A stretch of DNA of 64,000 nucleotides from RGIG2041 sp045652745 (GCA_045652745.1 JAZRUW010000028.1:1-64000); one strand, 5' to 3'; shown: positions 33,956-42,292, counted from the stretch's first letter. Notes: generated from the letters alone by a model not told the origin. Translations and numbers: made by a program.

Positions 33956-35107
33956 ATGTTGGAAATCTATTTAGATAACTCGGCCACTACGAAGCCGTAC
34001 AGAGAGGTCAATCAGGCATATTTAGACATGTCCGAAATCTGCTATGCCAATCCCTCCTCCCTGCACTCTTTCGGTATGCGCGCCGAAAAGGAAATAAAAA
34101 ATGCAAAAAAGACGTTGGCGGAAATTTTAAGCGTTCAGGAAAAAGAACTCTATTTTACCTCCGGCGGTACGGAAAGCAACAATTTAGCCATCTTAGGCTA
34201 TACACGCGCAAACGCGCGCCGCGGAAAACATATTATCACCACCGCTGTAGAGCATCCGGCTGTGTTGGAAACCGTAAAACAACTCGAATCCGAGGGTTTT
34301 GAAGTCACCTATCTCGGCGTAGATGAAAACGGTCGCATCCGCACGGAAGAATTTGATGCCGCTCTGCGCAGTGACACCATTCTCGTTTGTGTGATGTATG
34401 TAAATAACGAAGTCGGTGCGATTATGCCGATTGAAGCATTAAAACCTTTGATGCGCCAAAAATCGCCGCAGGCGGCACTGTTTGTCGATGCCGTACAGGC
34501 CTTCGGGAAAATCACCATCAAACCCGAAAAACTCGGCATTGATATGCTCAGCATCTCCGGACATAAAATTCACGGCCCGAAGGGTATCGGTGCGCTGTAT
34601 GTCAAAGATAAAACCTTAATCCGCCCGATTGTCTACGGCGGACATCAGCAAAGCAATCTGCGCTCCGGCACGGAAAATGTCGCCGGCATTGTCGGTTTGG
34701 CCGTTGCCGCCGAGCTTGCATACAGCGATTTAGGCAAAAAGCAAGCAAAAGTAAAAGCCGTGCGCGACATGCTCAAGGCCGGCATCTTAACTCAGATTGA
34801 AAATGTGGTTGTCAACAGTGATGATAACTGCCTTGAAAATATATTAAACGTGTCGTTTCTCGGCGTGCGCTCCGAAATCTTACTACACGCACTCGAGAGC
34901 AAAGACATCTATGTTTCTGCAGGCTCAGCCTGCGCATCCAATGCACCCAAACCCTCGCCTACTTTAACGGCCATGGGCAAAAATGCAAAAGAAATTGACA
35001 GCGCACTGCGTTTTAGCTTCTGCGAGTTTAATACGGTGCATGAAATTCAGGAAGTTTTGGAAGTACTTAAAAATGAAGTTGCGCAAATCCGCAAATATGT
35101 GAGGTAA
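33956..35107 (+). CDS. cysteine desulfurase (NifS/IscS-like)
   Basis: This PLP enzyme takes sulfur from cysteine to form a persulfide, 383 aa. The PLP lysine is in SGHKIHGPKGIGALYV (about K203), and the active-site Cys lies in a loop SAGSACASNAPKPS (about residue 325). It starts 3 nt after rho and lies 4 nt before thiI, the standard NifZ-ThiI pairing. It therefore most likely supplies sulfur for 4-thiouridine in tRNA, and possibly also for MnmA. Confidence 0.94.
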   Translation: MLEIYLDNSATTKPYREVNQAYLDMSEICYANPSSLHSFGMRAEKEIKNAKKTLAEILSVQEKELYFTSGGTESNNLAILGYTRANARRGKHIITTAVEHPAVLETVKQLESEGFEVTYLGVDENGRIRTEEFDAALRSDTILVCVMYVNNEVGAIMPIEALKPLMRQKSPQAALFVDAVQAFGKITIKPEKLGIDMLSISGHKIHGPKGIGALYVKDKTLIRPIVYGGHQQSNLRSGTENVAGIVGLAVAAELAYSDLGKKQAKVKAVRDMLKAGILTQIENVVVNSDDNCLENILNVSFLGVRSEILLHALESKDIYVSAGSACASNAPKPSPTLTAMGKNAKEIDSALRFSFCEFNTVHEIQEVLEVLKNEVAQIRKYVR

Positions 35108-35111
35108 TCTT

Positions 35112-36272
35112 ATGCAGGAAATACTTTTGGTAAAATACGGTGAAATTATATTAAAGGGATTAAATCGCCCCGTATTCGAGGCGGTGCTTGTCAAAAACAT
35201 CCGCCGCACGCTTTCGTGCTTTCCCGGTCTTAAAATCTATGCGGCGCAGGCAACGATTTACATTGAGCCTGCCGCAGATACGGACATGGATGATGTGGCA
35301 AAGAAACTGTTAAAGGTGTTCGGTGTGCTCAGCGTAACGCGCGCCTGTGTGGTCGAAAAGGATTTGGCTAAAATCCAGCACGCCGCCGTGGAATACTGCG
35401 GTGACACGCTGCGCAGCAAAACTTTTAAAGTCGAAGCCAAACGCGCCGACAAAAAATTCGCCTACACCTCGCCGGAAATCTGCCGCGCGGTCGGTGGATA
35501 TTTACATGACAAGGTTGAGGGGCTTACCGTAAACGTAACCAATCCGCAGTGCGTGGTTATGGTCGAAATCCGCGACTATGCCGCCTATGTATACTGCGGC
35601 AAACTTGCAGGTCAGGGCGGTTTACCGACCGGCACGGGCGGCAGAGCATCGCTTTTACTTTCCGGCGGCATTGACTCCCCCGTTGCAGGTTATATGATGG
35701 CAAAGCGCGGTCTGGAAATTGATGCAATCAATTTCTTCAGCTATCCATATACCAGCGAACGCGCAAAAGAAAAGGTCATGGACCTCGCCAAAATTTTGGC
35801 CGGCTACACCGCCAAAATCAATCTGCACATCGTGCCGTTTACCGAAATTCAACTCGCCATCCGCGACAACTGTCCGGAAGAGCATTTAACGCTGATTATG
35901 CGCCGTTTCATGATGAAGATTTCTGAAATCGTCGCACGTAAAAACGGAAGCGCGGCTTTAATTACGGGTGAAAGTCTCGGACAGGTTGCCAGCCAGACAT
36001 TGCAGGCACTTGCCGTAACGGACGATGCGGTAAACATGCCGGTTTTCCGTCCGCTCATTGGTATGGACAAAGAAGAAATCGTACAGATTTCCAGAAGGAT
36101 AGGTGCATTCGAGACATCCATCCTCCCCTATGAGGATTGCTGCACCGTATTTACGCCAAAGCACCCGACCACAAAACCGAAACTGGATATCATCTTAAAA
36201 TCCGAATCGGTACTGCCAATAGACGAACTGATTGAAAAGGCGGTTGCCGGTGTGGAAACAATCACATTATAA
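35112..36272 (+). CDS. thiI: tRNA uridine 4-sulfurtransferase ThiI
   Basis: ThiI makes s4U8 in tRNA. It has 386 aa: N-terminal ferredoxin-like domain, THUMP domain (about 60-165), and PP-loop ATPase with LLSGGIDSPVAGYM near 182-195 and GESLGQVASQTLQAL near 280-295. The rhodanese domain found in enterobacterial ThiI is missing, as usual for Firmicutes; the Cys of DCCTVFTPKHPTTKP (about C344) is the likely catalytic residue. It is coupled to the preceding cysteine desulfurase. Confidence 0.96.
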   Translation: MQEILLVKYGEIILKGLNRPVFEAVLVKNIRRTLSCFPGLKIYAAQATIYIEPAADTDMDDVAKKLLKVFGVLSVTRACVVEKDLAKIQHAAVEYCGDTLRSKTFKVEAKRADKKFAYTSPEICRAVGGYLHDKVEGLTVNVTNPQCVVMVEIRDYAAYVYCGKLAGQGGLPTGTGGRASLLLSGGIDSPVAGYMMAKRGLEIDAINFFSYPYTSERAKEKVMDLAKILAGYTAKINLHIVPFTEIQLAIRDNCPEEHLTLIMRRFMMKISEIVARKNGSAALITGESLGQVASQTLQALAVTDDAVNMPVFRPLIGMDKEEIVQISRRIGAFETSILPYEDCCTVFTPKHPTTKPKLDIILKSESVLPIDELIEKAVAGVETITL

Positions 36273-36284
36273 GGAGAAACACGA

Positions 36285-37520
36285 ATGGTTGCAGAACTGT
36301 TATGTGTAGGCACCGAGTTGTTACTCGGCGAAATTTTAAATACGGATGCACAGTTTTTGGCAAGTGAATTGTCAAAGTTGGGCATCAATGTTTATCACCA
36401 ATGCGTTGTCGGTGACAATCCGGCGCGACTCAAAGAAGCCGTGCTGCTTGCGCTGTCGCGCAGTGATTTGGTCATCACCTCCGGCGGTCTCGGCCCTACG
36501 GCCGACGATTTGACAAAAGAAACCGTTTGCGAAGCCATGGGCGTAAGCCTTGTAAAAGACGAACGTTCTCTTGAGCGCATTCGCGGTTATTTTGAAAAAA
36601 TGGGACGTGAAATGGCCAAAATTAACGAAAAGCAGGCCTATCTGCCCGAGGGCGGCATCGTGCTCGACAACAACTGCGGCACAGCGCCTGGCGGCATCAT
36701 TGAAAAAGACGGCAAAATTGCCATCTTCCTTCCCGGTCCGCCGCACGAATTAAAACAGATGTTTACCGAAAGTGTGCGCCCGTACTTGCTTGAGCGTACA
36801 GACAGTATTTTATATTCCAAAACCCTGCGCATCGCCGGCATCGGCGAATCGCGCGTGGAAGAACTTCTATCCGACTTTATGCAAAGCAGCACCAATCCGA
36901 CGGTTGCTCCGTATGCAAAAACGGATGAAGTCACACTTCGTTTGACCGCACGTTGCAAAAACGATGCAGAAGGCGAGAAAATCATCCAACCGGCCGAAGA
37001 AAAAATCCGCGCCGTACTTGGTGGCGCTGTCTACGGCATCAATGACGATACCATTTTCTGCTGTGTGCTTAAACTGCTGCAAGAACAAAATAAACAAATT
37101 TCCTTTGCGGAAAGCTGTACCGGCGGACTTTTGGCAACGCGTTTGACAGATATATCGGGCGCATCTGCCGTTTTAAAGGAAAGTTATGTCACCTATGCAA
37201 ATGAAGCAAAGGCGAAAATATTAGGTGTAGACGAACAATTGCTTGCCGAAAAGGGTGCTGTCAGCGCGCAGGTTTGCGCCGCCATGGCCGAAGGACTTTC
37301 ACGCATCAGCGGCGCAGATTTATCGGTCAGTATCACAGGTGTAGCCGGTCCCGATGCCGACGATTTTAACAACCCGGTCGGTTTGGTCTACATCGGACTT
37401 TGTGACGGAAAGCAAACCAAAGTGCACGAATGCCGCTTTACCGGCAGCCGCGAACGCATCCGAAACCGCGCCGCTATGCGCGCCTACCTCATTTTGCACC
37501 AATACCTGACGGAAATTTAA
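36285..37520 (+). CDS. cinA: CinA-like competence/damage-inducible protein
   Basis: This 411-aa protein has two domains. The N-terminal molybdopterin-binding-like domain has ELLCVGTELLLGEILNTDAQFLA and TSGGLGPTADDLTKE (core SGGLGPTADD). The C-terminal CinA domain (about 255-411) has FAESCTGGLLATRLTDISGAS, a family that hydrolyses nicotinamide mononucleotide or ADP-ribose-type nucleotides. SD AAGGAG. It lies directly upstream of recA, the classical cinA-recA order, although recA has its own promoter here. Confidence 0.94.
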   Translation: MVAELLCVGTELLLGEILNTDAQFLASELSKLGINVYHQCVVGDNPARLKEAVLLALSRSDLVITSGGLGPTADDLTKETVCEAMGVSLVKDERSLERIRGYFEKMGREMAKINEKQAYLPEGGIVLDNNCGTAPGGIIEKDGKIAIFLPGPPHELKQMFTESVRPYLLERTDSILYSKTLRIAGIGESRVEELLSDFMQSSTNPTVAPYAKTDEVTLRLTARCKNDAEGEKIIQPAEEKIRAVLGGAVYGINDDTIFCCVLKLLQEQNKQISFAESCTGGLLATRLTDISGASAVLKESYVTYANEAKAKILGVDEQLLAEKGAVSAQVCAAMAEGLSRISGADLSVSITGVAGPDADDFNNPVGLVYIGLCDGKQTKVHECRFTGSRERIRNRAAMRAYLILHQYLTEI

Positions 37521-37528
37521 AAAAGGTA

Positions 37529-37557
37529 TTGACATTTTTCGACACAGTAGTTATAAT
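37529..37557 (+). promoter_or_regulatory. SigA-type promoter of recA
   Basis: Consensus TTGACA (37529-37534), 17-nt spacer, TATAAT (37552-37557). It is one of the strongest promoters in the window. Confidence 0.9.
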
Positions 37558-37564
37558 AATAACA

Positions 37565-37579
37565 GAACAAATGTTTGTT
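37565..37579 (+). promoter_or_regulatory. LexA (SOS) box-like operator of recA
   Basis: GAAC-AAAT-GTTT (37565-37576) differs by one base from the Firmicute SOS box GAAC-N4-GTTC, and it lies in the perfect palindrome AACAAA-TG-TTTGTT (37566-37579). It sits at the expected transcription start, where a bound repressor would block initiation. Confidence 0.6.
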
Positions 37580-37594
37580 AGAGGGGTGTAGTAC

Positions 37595-38653
37595 ATGTCT
37601 GAACAAGTTTCCGAAAAGAAAAAAGCATTAGAAGCCGCTATGTCCGGCATTGAAAAGAAATACGGCGAAGGCTCGATTATGAAGCTCGGTGCCAACGCAA
37701 AATTAAATATTGACGCTATCCCGACCGGTTCTATGAGCTTAGACCTTGCGCTCGGTATCGGCGGTCTGCCCCGCGGCAGAATTGTAGAAATCTACGGACC
37801 GGAATCCTCCGGTAAAACCACACTGACCCTGCACGTGATTGCCGAAGCGCAAAAAATCGGCGGCGAAGTTGCATTTATCGATGCTGAGCACGCACTCGAT
37901 CCGGAATATGCCAAAAATTTAGGTGTAGATACAGACAACCTCATCGTTGCACAGCCGGATACCGGTGAACAGGCATTAGAGATTGCCGAAGCGCTCGTTC
38001 GAAGCGGCGCAATTGACGTCATCGTTGTCGACTCCGTTGCCGCACTCGTTCCGAAAGCTGAAATCGACGGTGAAATGGGTGACAGCGTTGTCGGCTCGCA
38101 CGCAAGGCTGATGAGCCAAGCAATGCGTAAACTTGCAGGTATTTTAAATAAATCCAATACAATTGCAATTTTCATCAACCAGCTTCGAGAAAAAGTCGGC
38201 GTGATTTACGGTAATCCCGAAACCACAACCGGTGGTCGTGCTCTCAAGTTCTATGCTTCCGTACGTTTGGATATTCGCCGTGTAGAGGCCATTAAAAACG
38301 GCACGGAAATCATCGGTAACCGCACACGCGTCAAGGTTGTGAAAAACAAGGTTGCTCCGCCGTTTAAAGAAGCAGAATTTGATATTCTTTACGGTACGGG
38401 CATTTCCAAGGAAGGTAATATCTTAGACGTGGCTACCGCACTCGGTATCATTCAAAAGAGCGGTTCCTGGTTTGCATACGAAGGCGAGCGTCTCGGACAA
38501 GGACGCGACAATGTGCGCGATTACATGATTGCAAATCCGGATTTCACCTCCATGGTAGAAGCACAAATCCGCGAGCGATTAGACTTAAAAGAAATCAAGC
38601 GTATCGACGATGAATCCATTATTGCACTAAATAAAACACCAAAGAAAAAATGA
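37595..38653 (+). CDS. recA: recombinase RecA
   Basis: This is the strand-exchange protein and LexA co-protease, 352 aa, full length. Walker A GPESSGKTT lies near residues 68-76, followed by VAFIDAEHALDP, the L1/L2 DNA-binding loops (around GEMGDSVVGSHARLMSQ and INQLREKVGVIYGNPETTTGG) and a short acidic/basic tail. SD GAGGGG. The SOS-box-like operator and strong promoter predict DNA-damage induction. It is followed at 14 nt by an exonuclease gene. Confidence 0.98.
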   Translation: MSEQVSEKKKALEAAMSGIEKKYGEGSIMKLGANAKLNIDAIPTGSMSLDLALGIGGLPRGRIVEIYGPESSGKTTLTLHVIAEAQKIGGEVAFIDAEHALDPEYAKNLGVDTDNLIVAQPDTGEQALEIAEALVRSGAIDVIVVDSVAALVPKAEIDGEMGDSVVGSHARLMSQAMRKLAGILNKSNTIAIFINQLREKVGVIYGNPETTTGGRALKFYASVRLDIRRVEAIKNGTEIIGNRTRVKVVKNKVAPPFKEAEFDILYGTGISKEGNILDVATALGIIQKSGSWFAYEGERLGQGRDNVRDYMIANPDFTSMVEAQIRERLDLKEIKRIDDESIIALNKTPKKK

Positions 38654-38667
38654 TGGGAGCCGGATAG

Positions 38668-39633
38668 ATGGAGTACATCATCCTAGACCTCGAATGGAAT
38701 CAGCCAGTTTCCAAAAACAGCTATCCCTATTTGAGAATCGGTGACCGTTTTTCCAATGAAATTATCGAAATCGGCGCTGCAAAAGTCGATGAAAATAATC
38801 GGATAATTGACACATTTAAAGCGGTCATAAAACCAAAATATTATAAAAAACTGAATTCAAACGTAATGAAAATTACACATTTGAAGCAGGAAATCGTCAC
38901 AGGCGGCATCGGTTTTGATGTCGCCATCGCGCGTTTTCGTGACTGGTGTGGAGAAGATGCAATTTTCTTTTCCTGGGGACGCGATGACATCTATGTAATG
39001 AAACAAAATTTAGAGTTTTATCAGATAGATTACAGTTGGATTTCCAAGTGGTATAACCTGCAACTCATTTTCAGCAAAGAGGTATTCGGCAATTCCAACC
39101 AGCGCTCTTTGTCCTTTGCCATGGAGCACTTCGGCATTGAAAGCGAAGAGGATAAACCGTTCCACGACGCCTGCAACGATGCATATTATACAGCAAAAAT
39201 CTTTTTGCATTTAGACATGTGCACTGCGCTGGATAATTATGATGCCATCAGCAGTTTTTCCAGACTTTGTGCTGAGGAAAACGACGGCGGATTAGGTCCG
39301 TTTCGAACTAAAGGCGAGGCTCTTTCCAATAAAGATGTCACTTCCCTGCTTTGTCCGCAATGCAAAACCCCGCTTACGCCAAGCGTGGATTGGTTTTCCA
39401 ATAACGACAAGTATGTTTCCCTAGCAGTTTGCAAGGCACACGGCACTTTTCTTGGACGCATCAAGTTTATTCGTCAGTCCGATGGTAGGCTTCGCGTGCG
39501 CAGAAGCGTGCAAAAAACTTCAGCCGAACAACTTGCGCAAATCAAACAAAAGAGTGAAATGAAGAAAGAAAAAGCAAAAGCATACAGACGTACGCGCGCC
39601 AAGCAAAAAAGGCATCCTTCTTTGGATGCATAA
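38668..39633 (+). CDS. DEDDh-type 3'-5' exonuclease with C-terminal zinc-like motif
   Basis: This 321-aa protein has an N-terminal exonuclease domain of the DnaQ/KapD type. Metal-binding D and E are in ILDLEWNQ (residues 5-12), a central Asp in SWGRDD, and HDACNDA (about 165-171) supplies the His and final Asp. A C-terminal extension has CPQCKTPL...CKAHG (about residues 231-265), a possible C2CH zinc site, then a Lys/Arg-rich tail. Nucleic-acid trimming is likely, but DNA or RNA preference is unknown. It starts 14 nt after recA and may be SOS-coregulated through readthrough. Confidence 0.87.
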   Translation: MEYIILDLEWNQPVSKNSYPYLRIGDRFSNEIIEIGAAKVDENNRIIDTFKAVIKPKYYKKLNSNVMKITHLKQEIVTGGIGFDVAIARFRDWCGEDAIFFSWGRDDIYVMKQNLEFYQIDYSWISKWYNLQLIFSKEVFGNSNQRSLSFAMEHFGIESEEDKPFHDACNDAYYTAKIFLHLDMCTALDNYDAISSFSRLCAEENDGGLGPFRTKGEALSNKDVTSLLCPQCKTPLTPSVDWFSNNDKYVSLAVCKAHGTFLGRIKFIRQSDGRLRVRRSVQKTSAEQLAQIKQKSEMKKEKAKAYRRTRAKQKRHPSLDA

Positions 39634-39759
39634 TGTATGAAATAATTTGCTATAAAACTTACATTGAAGAATGTATTAGTTCTCGACCAAAATAGCAATA
39701 ACCGCAATCAAATTCTACTTGCGACAAAAGGCGGATTTCCAAACAAAGAAACCATACAT

Positions 39760-39795
39760 AAAACTCCCGAAATACAGAGTGTATCGGGAGTTTTT
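39760..39795. terminator. bidirectional terminator
   Basis: AAAACTCCCGA (39760-39770) and TCGGGAGTTTTT (39784-39795), with inner ATAC/GTAT pairing. It lies 126 nt past the exonuclease stop and about 45 nt past the truncated AlkD-like remnant on the other strand. I see no gene in 39634-39759. Confidence 0.85.
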
Positions 39796-39839
39796 ATTTG
39801 TCTAATCGAAAACATCTCAATTCAAAACTGCTACAAACC

Positions 39840-39911
39840 CTAAAATGCTTCATTCGTGAAACACTTGTATTCCAAATCCTGAAACGCAAACAATTCGGTT
39901 TGTATCTTCAT
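39840..39911 (-). pseudogene. N-terminal remnant of an AlkD-like DNA alkylation repair gene
   Basis: The ttcA-like stop overlaps a new start as ATGA. The 23-codon frame from 39911 reads MKIQTELFAFQDLEYKCF and then NEAF before TAG (39842-39840). The ELF-LQD--YK-F pattern is the typical start of the short HEAT-repeat AlkD-like family in Firmicutes, which normally continues to about 230 aa. Here the rest is gone and a terminator follows at about 45 nt. It could also be a real micropeptide by coincidence. Confidence 0.5.
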
Positions 39912-40615
39912 AACTTCCATCCATCAATGCCGCTTGTTTTTACCGCATTATACAACCGCTTTTTCATATCGCGGTCGCCGGCACACAGCTGCTTGATTTT
40001 TTCCTTAACCTCTGCCCGCTTTGTATTGCCGTCCGCAATACACGGATTTTCCCACACCGGTACTTCCAGCCGGTGCGCCAGACGACGAATATCGGATTCC
40101 TCAATATAGATAAGCGGGCGAATCATATACAGACCGCACTTATCCAAATACGTCACCGGAGAAAAACAGGAAACTCTCCCCTCATAGAGTAAACTGAGCA
40201 TAAAGGTTTCGATCACATCATCATAGTGATGTCCGAGTGCAACACGATTACAGCCATTTGCAATCGCCGCATTGTGCAGTGCACCGCGGCGCAGATTCGC
40301 GCAAAGCGCGCATGGATTTTCCTCTTTGCGGATATCAAATACAATTTCGCGAATTTGCGTACGCTCGATGATAAATTCCACTTCCAGTTCCTTGCAGAAA
40401 TCGGCTATTTCTTTATAATCGTGACCGTATCCCAAATCCAGCGTAATCGCCTTAATCTGAAACGCTGCAGGATAAAACGCACGCAGTCGTGCAAGCGCAT
40501 ACAAAAGCATCAGCGAGTCTTTGCCGCCGGACACACCGACAGCCACACAATCCCCCGCCTGAATCATAGTATAATCTTCCATCGCACGGCGCACGCCGCC
40601 CAAAAGTCTTTTCAT
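39908..40615 (-). CDS. TtcA-like PP-loop tRNA thiolase
   Basis: This 235-aa protein is of the TtcA/TilS-type ATP-pyrophosphatase group. The PP-loop VGVSGGKDSLMLL lies near residues 27-39, the Cys pair CALC (about 105-108) is placed as in TtcA, and LGHHYDDVIETFML (about 127-140) is the HxxDD block. TtcA proteins make 2-thiocytidine at position 32 of tRNA with an Fe-S cluster. Only two of the expected three cluster Cys are obvious, a later candidate being C193 in NPCIADG. It is the third PP-loop tRNA thiolase gene in this window. Confidence 0.85.
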   Translation of the reverse strand: MKRLLGGVRRAMEDYTMIQAGDCVAVGVSGGKDSLMLLYALARLRAFYPAAFQIKAITLDLGYGHDYKEIADFCKELEVEFIIERTQIREIVFDIRKEENPCALCANLRRGALHNAAIANGCNRVALGHHYDDVIETFMLSLLYEGRVSCFSPVTYLDKCGLYMIRPLIYIEESDIRRLAHRLEVPVWENPCIADGNTKRAEVKEKIKQLCAGDRDMKKRLYNAVKTSGIDGWKL

Positions 40616-40631
40616 AGTTTACTCCTAATAG

Positions 40632-40656
40632 AAAAGCAGGTCTTTCGACCTGCTTT
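40632..40656 (-). terminator. terminator of the small-ORF unit
   Basis: On the minus strand, AAAGCAGGTC, loop GAAA, GACCTGCTTT, then TCTATT. It lies directly after the second small ORF and 16 nt before the ttcA-like start. Confidence 0.75.
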
Positions 40657-40661
40657 AAATT

Positions 40662-40718
40662 TTACCAATACCCCTTGCTTGTACCCATAAATCCGTAAAA
40701 GCAGTTCAAAAAGTTCAT
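40662..40718 (-). CDS. putative 18-aa micropeptide
   Basis: ATG 40718 to TAA 40662 reads MNFLNCFYGFMGTSKGYW. It is aromatic and hydrophobic with a single Cys. Its start is 5 nt after the stop of the 35-aa ORF, with only a weak SD (AAAG), and a terminator follows 5 nt after its stop. No family is recognised. It may be translated by coupling or may be untranslated spacer. Confidence 0.3.
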   Translation of the reverse strand: MNFLNCFYGFMGTSKGYW

Positions 40719-40723
40719 ATTCT

Positions 40724-40831
40724 TTATACCGGATGGATATGCGGAAATTTATCACCGATACGTGCAGATGCTTCGCGCTGTTTTCTGAGCACGAAAGCTT
40801 TGATTTCTTCTAACTTAACTGCATCTATCAT
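40724..40831 (-). CDS. putative 35-aa small protein
   Basis: ATG 40831 to TAA 40724, with SD GGAAGG 4 nt upstream. The product begins MIDAVKLEEIKAFVLRKQ and ends with DKFPHIHPV. It is a charged, probably helical peptide with no signal. It sits in its own transcription unit with an extended -10 promoter and a terminator. No family is recognised. Confidence 0.5.
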   Translation of the reverse strand: MIDAVKLEEIKAFVLRKQREASARIGDKFPHIHPV

Positions 40832-40862
40832 TTTCCTTCCGCGTTTTAATTCCAATGTGCCT

Positions 40863-40891
40863 ATTGTAGCACAAACGCTACTGTTCGTCTA
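40863..40891 (-). promoter_or_regulatory. promoter of the small-ORF unit
   Basis: On the minus strand, TAGACG (40891-40886), 17 nt, extended -10 TGC-TACAAT (TACAAT 40868-40863). It lies across the end of trmD. Confidence 0.45.
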
Positions 40892-41621
40892 CCCCTTTTT
40901 TCAAGGCACGCAGATAAGCAATATCTTCTTTGCTCAAATTCGCCTTAGAAAGCAGTTCCGGACGTTTTTTATAAGTAATTTCCAGACTCTTTTTGCGTTT
41001 CCAGTCCTCAATGTTGGCGTGGTGTCCGGAAAGCAGAATTTCCGGCACCTCTCTGCCCATGAATTCAGGTGGTCTGGTATACTGCGGATACTCCAAAAGT
41101 CCGTTGTAGTGCGACTCTCCCGTATAGGATTCCTCGCCTGCAAGCACACCGTCCACCAAACGCGCCGTCGCATCAATCACAGCCATTGCGGCAATTTCTC
41201 CGCCCGTCAATACAAAATCGCCGAGAGAGAGTTCCATATCCACAATTTCATCAAGTACACGCTGGTCTACACCCTCATAGTGACCGCACAAAAGCACAAT
41301 GTGCTTTTTCTTCGACAAATCCACCGCCGTCTGTTGGGTAAAAGTCTTTCCCTGCGGCGAGAGATAAATTGTCAGCGGTTTATAGTCCAGTCCATCCGTA
41401 ATGCTTTTGTACGCATCGTAAATCGGTTGCGGCGCCATCAGCATCCCCGTGCCGCCGCCGTACGGATAGTCATCCACCTTTTTATGCTTGTTGGCGGAAA
41501 AATCGCGTATATTGATAAAATTCAGTTCCAATAATCCGTTTTCTCTCGCGCGCCCGATGATGCTGTCACCGAGCACCGCCTCGAGCATGGAGTCAAACAG
41601 CGTTAAAACATCAAAACGCAT
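40878..41621 (-). CDS. trmD: tRNA (guanine37-N1)-methyltransferase
   Basis: TrmD makes m1G37 and prevents frameshifting. It has 247 aa. The trefoil-knot SAM site is seen in YLSPQGKTFTQ, LLCGHYEGVDQRVL and SLGDFVLTGGE (about residues 83-140), followed by the C-terminal PEFMGREVPEILLSGHHANIEDWKR domain (core LLSGHHANIE). Its ATG overlaps the rimM stop as TAATG, so the two are translationally coupled. Confidence 0.97.
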   Translation of the reverse strand: MRFDVLTLFDSMLEAVLGDSIIGRARENGLLELNFINIRDFSANKHKKVDDYPYGGGTGMLMAPQPIYDAYKSITDGLDYKPLTIYLSPQGKTFTQQTAVDLSKKKHIVLLCGHYEGVDQRVLDEIVDMELSLGDFVLTGGEIAAMAVIDATARLVDGVLAGEESYTGESHYNGLLEYPQYTRPPEFMGREVPEILLSGHHANIEDWKRKKSLEITYKKRPELLSKANLSKEDIAYLRALKKGVDEQ

Positions 41622-42127
41622 TATAAAAGTCCCTCCATAAGATGCACTCTGCAGATTTCCTCATCAATATCCACACTTAAAATGCAATCGTCAATCACCG
41701 GCAAAAGCACTTCACTGCCGTCCGGACGCTTCACGGTATACACATCATTGCTGCCCGTAGAAAACACATCCACAATCTTGCCGAGTGTTTCGTCCGTATC
41801 CGTTACAACCGTAATGCCCAGAAGGTCACAGATATAGTACCCCTCTTCCGGCTCGCCGAGCTGGTCGCGGTCTACATACAGAACTACTTTTTTGAGTTTC
41901 TCCGCCGCATCAATGTCCGCCACTTCGCGGAATTTGACAATAATATTCGCCTTTTGATACTTCACCGAAGAAACCGTATAAGTCACCTTTTGATTGCCGA
42001 TATCGGCATATACGGTTTTGAGTTGTTCAAAATCCTCCGGCGTATCGAGCCATGGCACGATTTTCACCTCGCCGCGCAATCCGTGCGTGTTTACAATTTC
42101 GCCGACCTGCAATGTAGTATTTCGCAT
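41621..42127 (-). CDS. rimM: 16S rRNA processing protein RimM
   Basis: RimM is a 30S maturation factor that binds ribosomal protein S19. It has 168 aa. The N-terminal RimM barrel starts with VGEIVNTHGLRGEVKIVPW (core NTHGLRGEVK), and the C-terminal PRC-barrel-like domain has YYICDLLGITVVT and LLPVIDDCILSVDID. ATG 42127 with SD GGAGGAAGG is chosen over the longer frame from 42181. In many Firmicutes rimM-trmD follows ffh-rpsP-khpA; here that block lies 12 kb away at 54.4-56.7 kb. Confidence 0.95.
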   Translation of the reverse strand: MRNTTLQVGEIVNTHGLRGEVKIVPWLDTPEDFEQLKTVYADIGNQKVTYTVSSVKYQKANIIVKFREVADIDAAEKLKKVVLYVDRDQLGEPEEGYYICDLLGITVVTDTDETLGKIVDVFSTGSNDVYTVKRPDGSEVLLPVIDDCILSVDIDEEICRVHLMEGLL

Positions 42128-42231
42128 AACCTTCCTCCGTTTATCGCTTTTTATTCTTTTAACTAAATTCTGTAAAAACATAAAAAATCCTTGTCAGAAC
42201 GTAAATTATTTCGATTTCTTGGTGCAAAGTC

Positions 42232-42259
42232 TTGCTTTTTTTACATTTTATGATAAAAT
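42232..42259 (+). promoter_or_regulatory. promoter of mscL
   Basis: TTGCTT (42232-42237), 16-nt spacer, TAAAAT (42254-42259). Confidence 0.6.
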
Positions 42260-42292
42260 TAAATCAGCAACAAATGAAAGGTTGGGGAAAAT

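Noticed and set aside
40800..41534. 244-codon plus-strand frame opposite trmD
   Set aside because: trmD is certain by motif; the opposite frame has no recognisable domain or SD.
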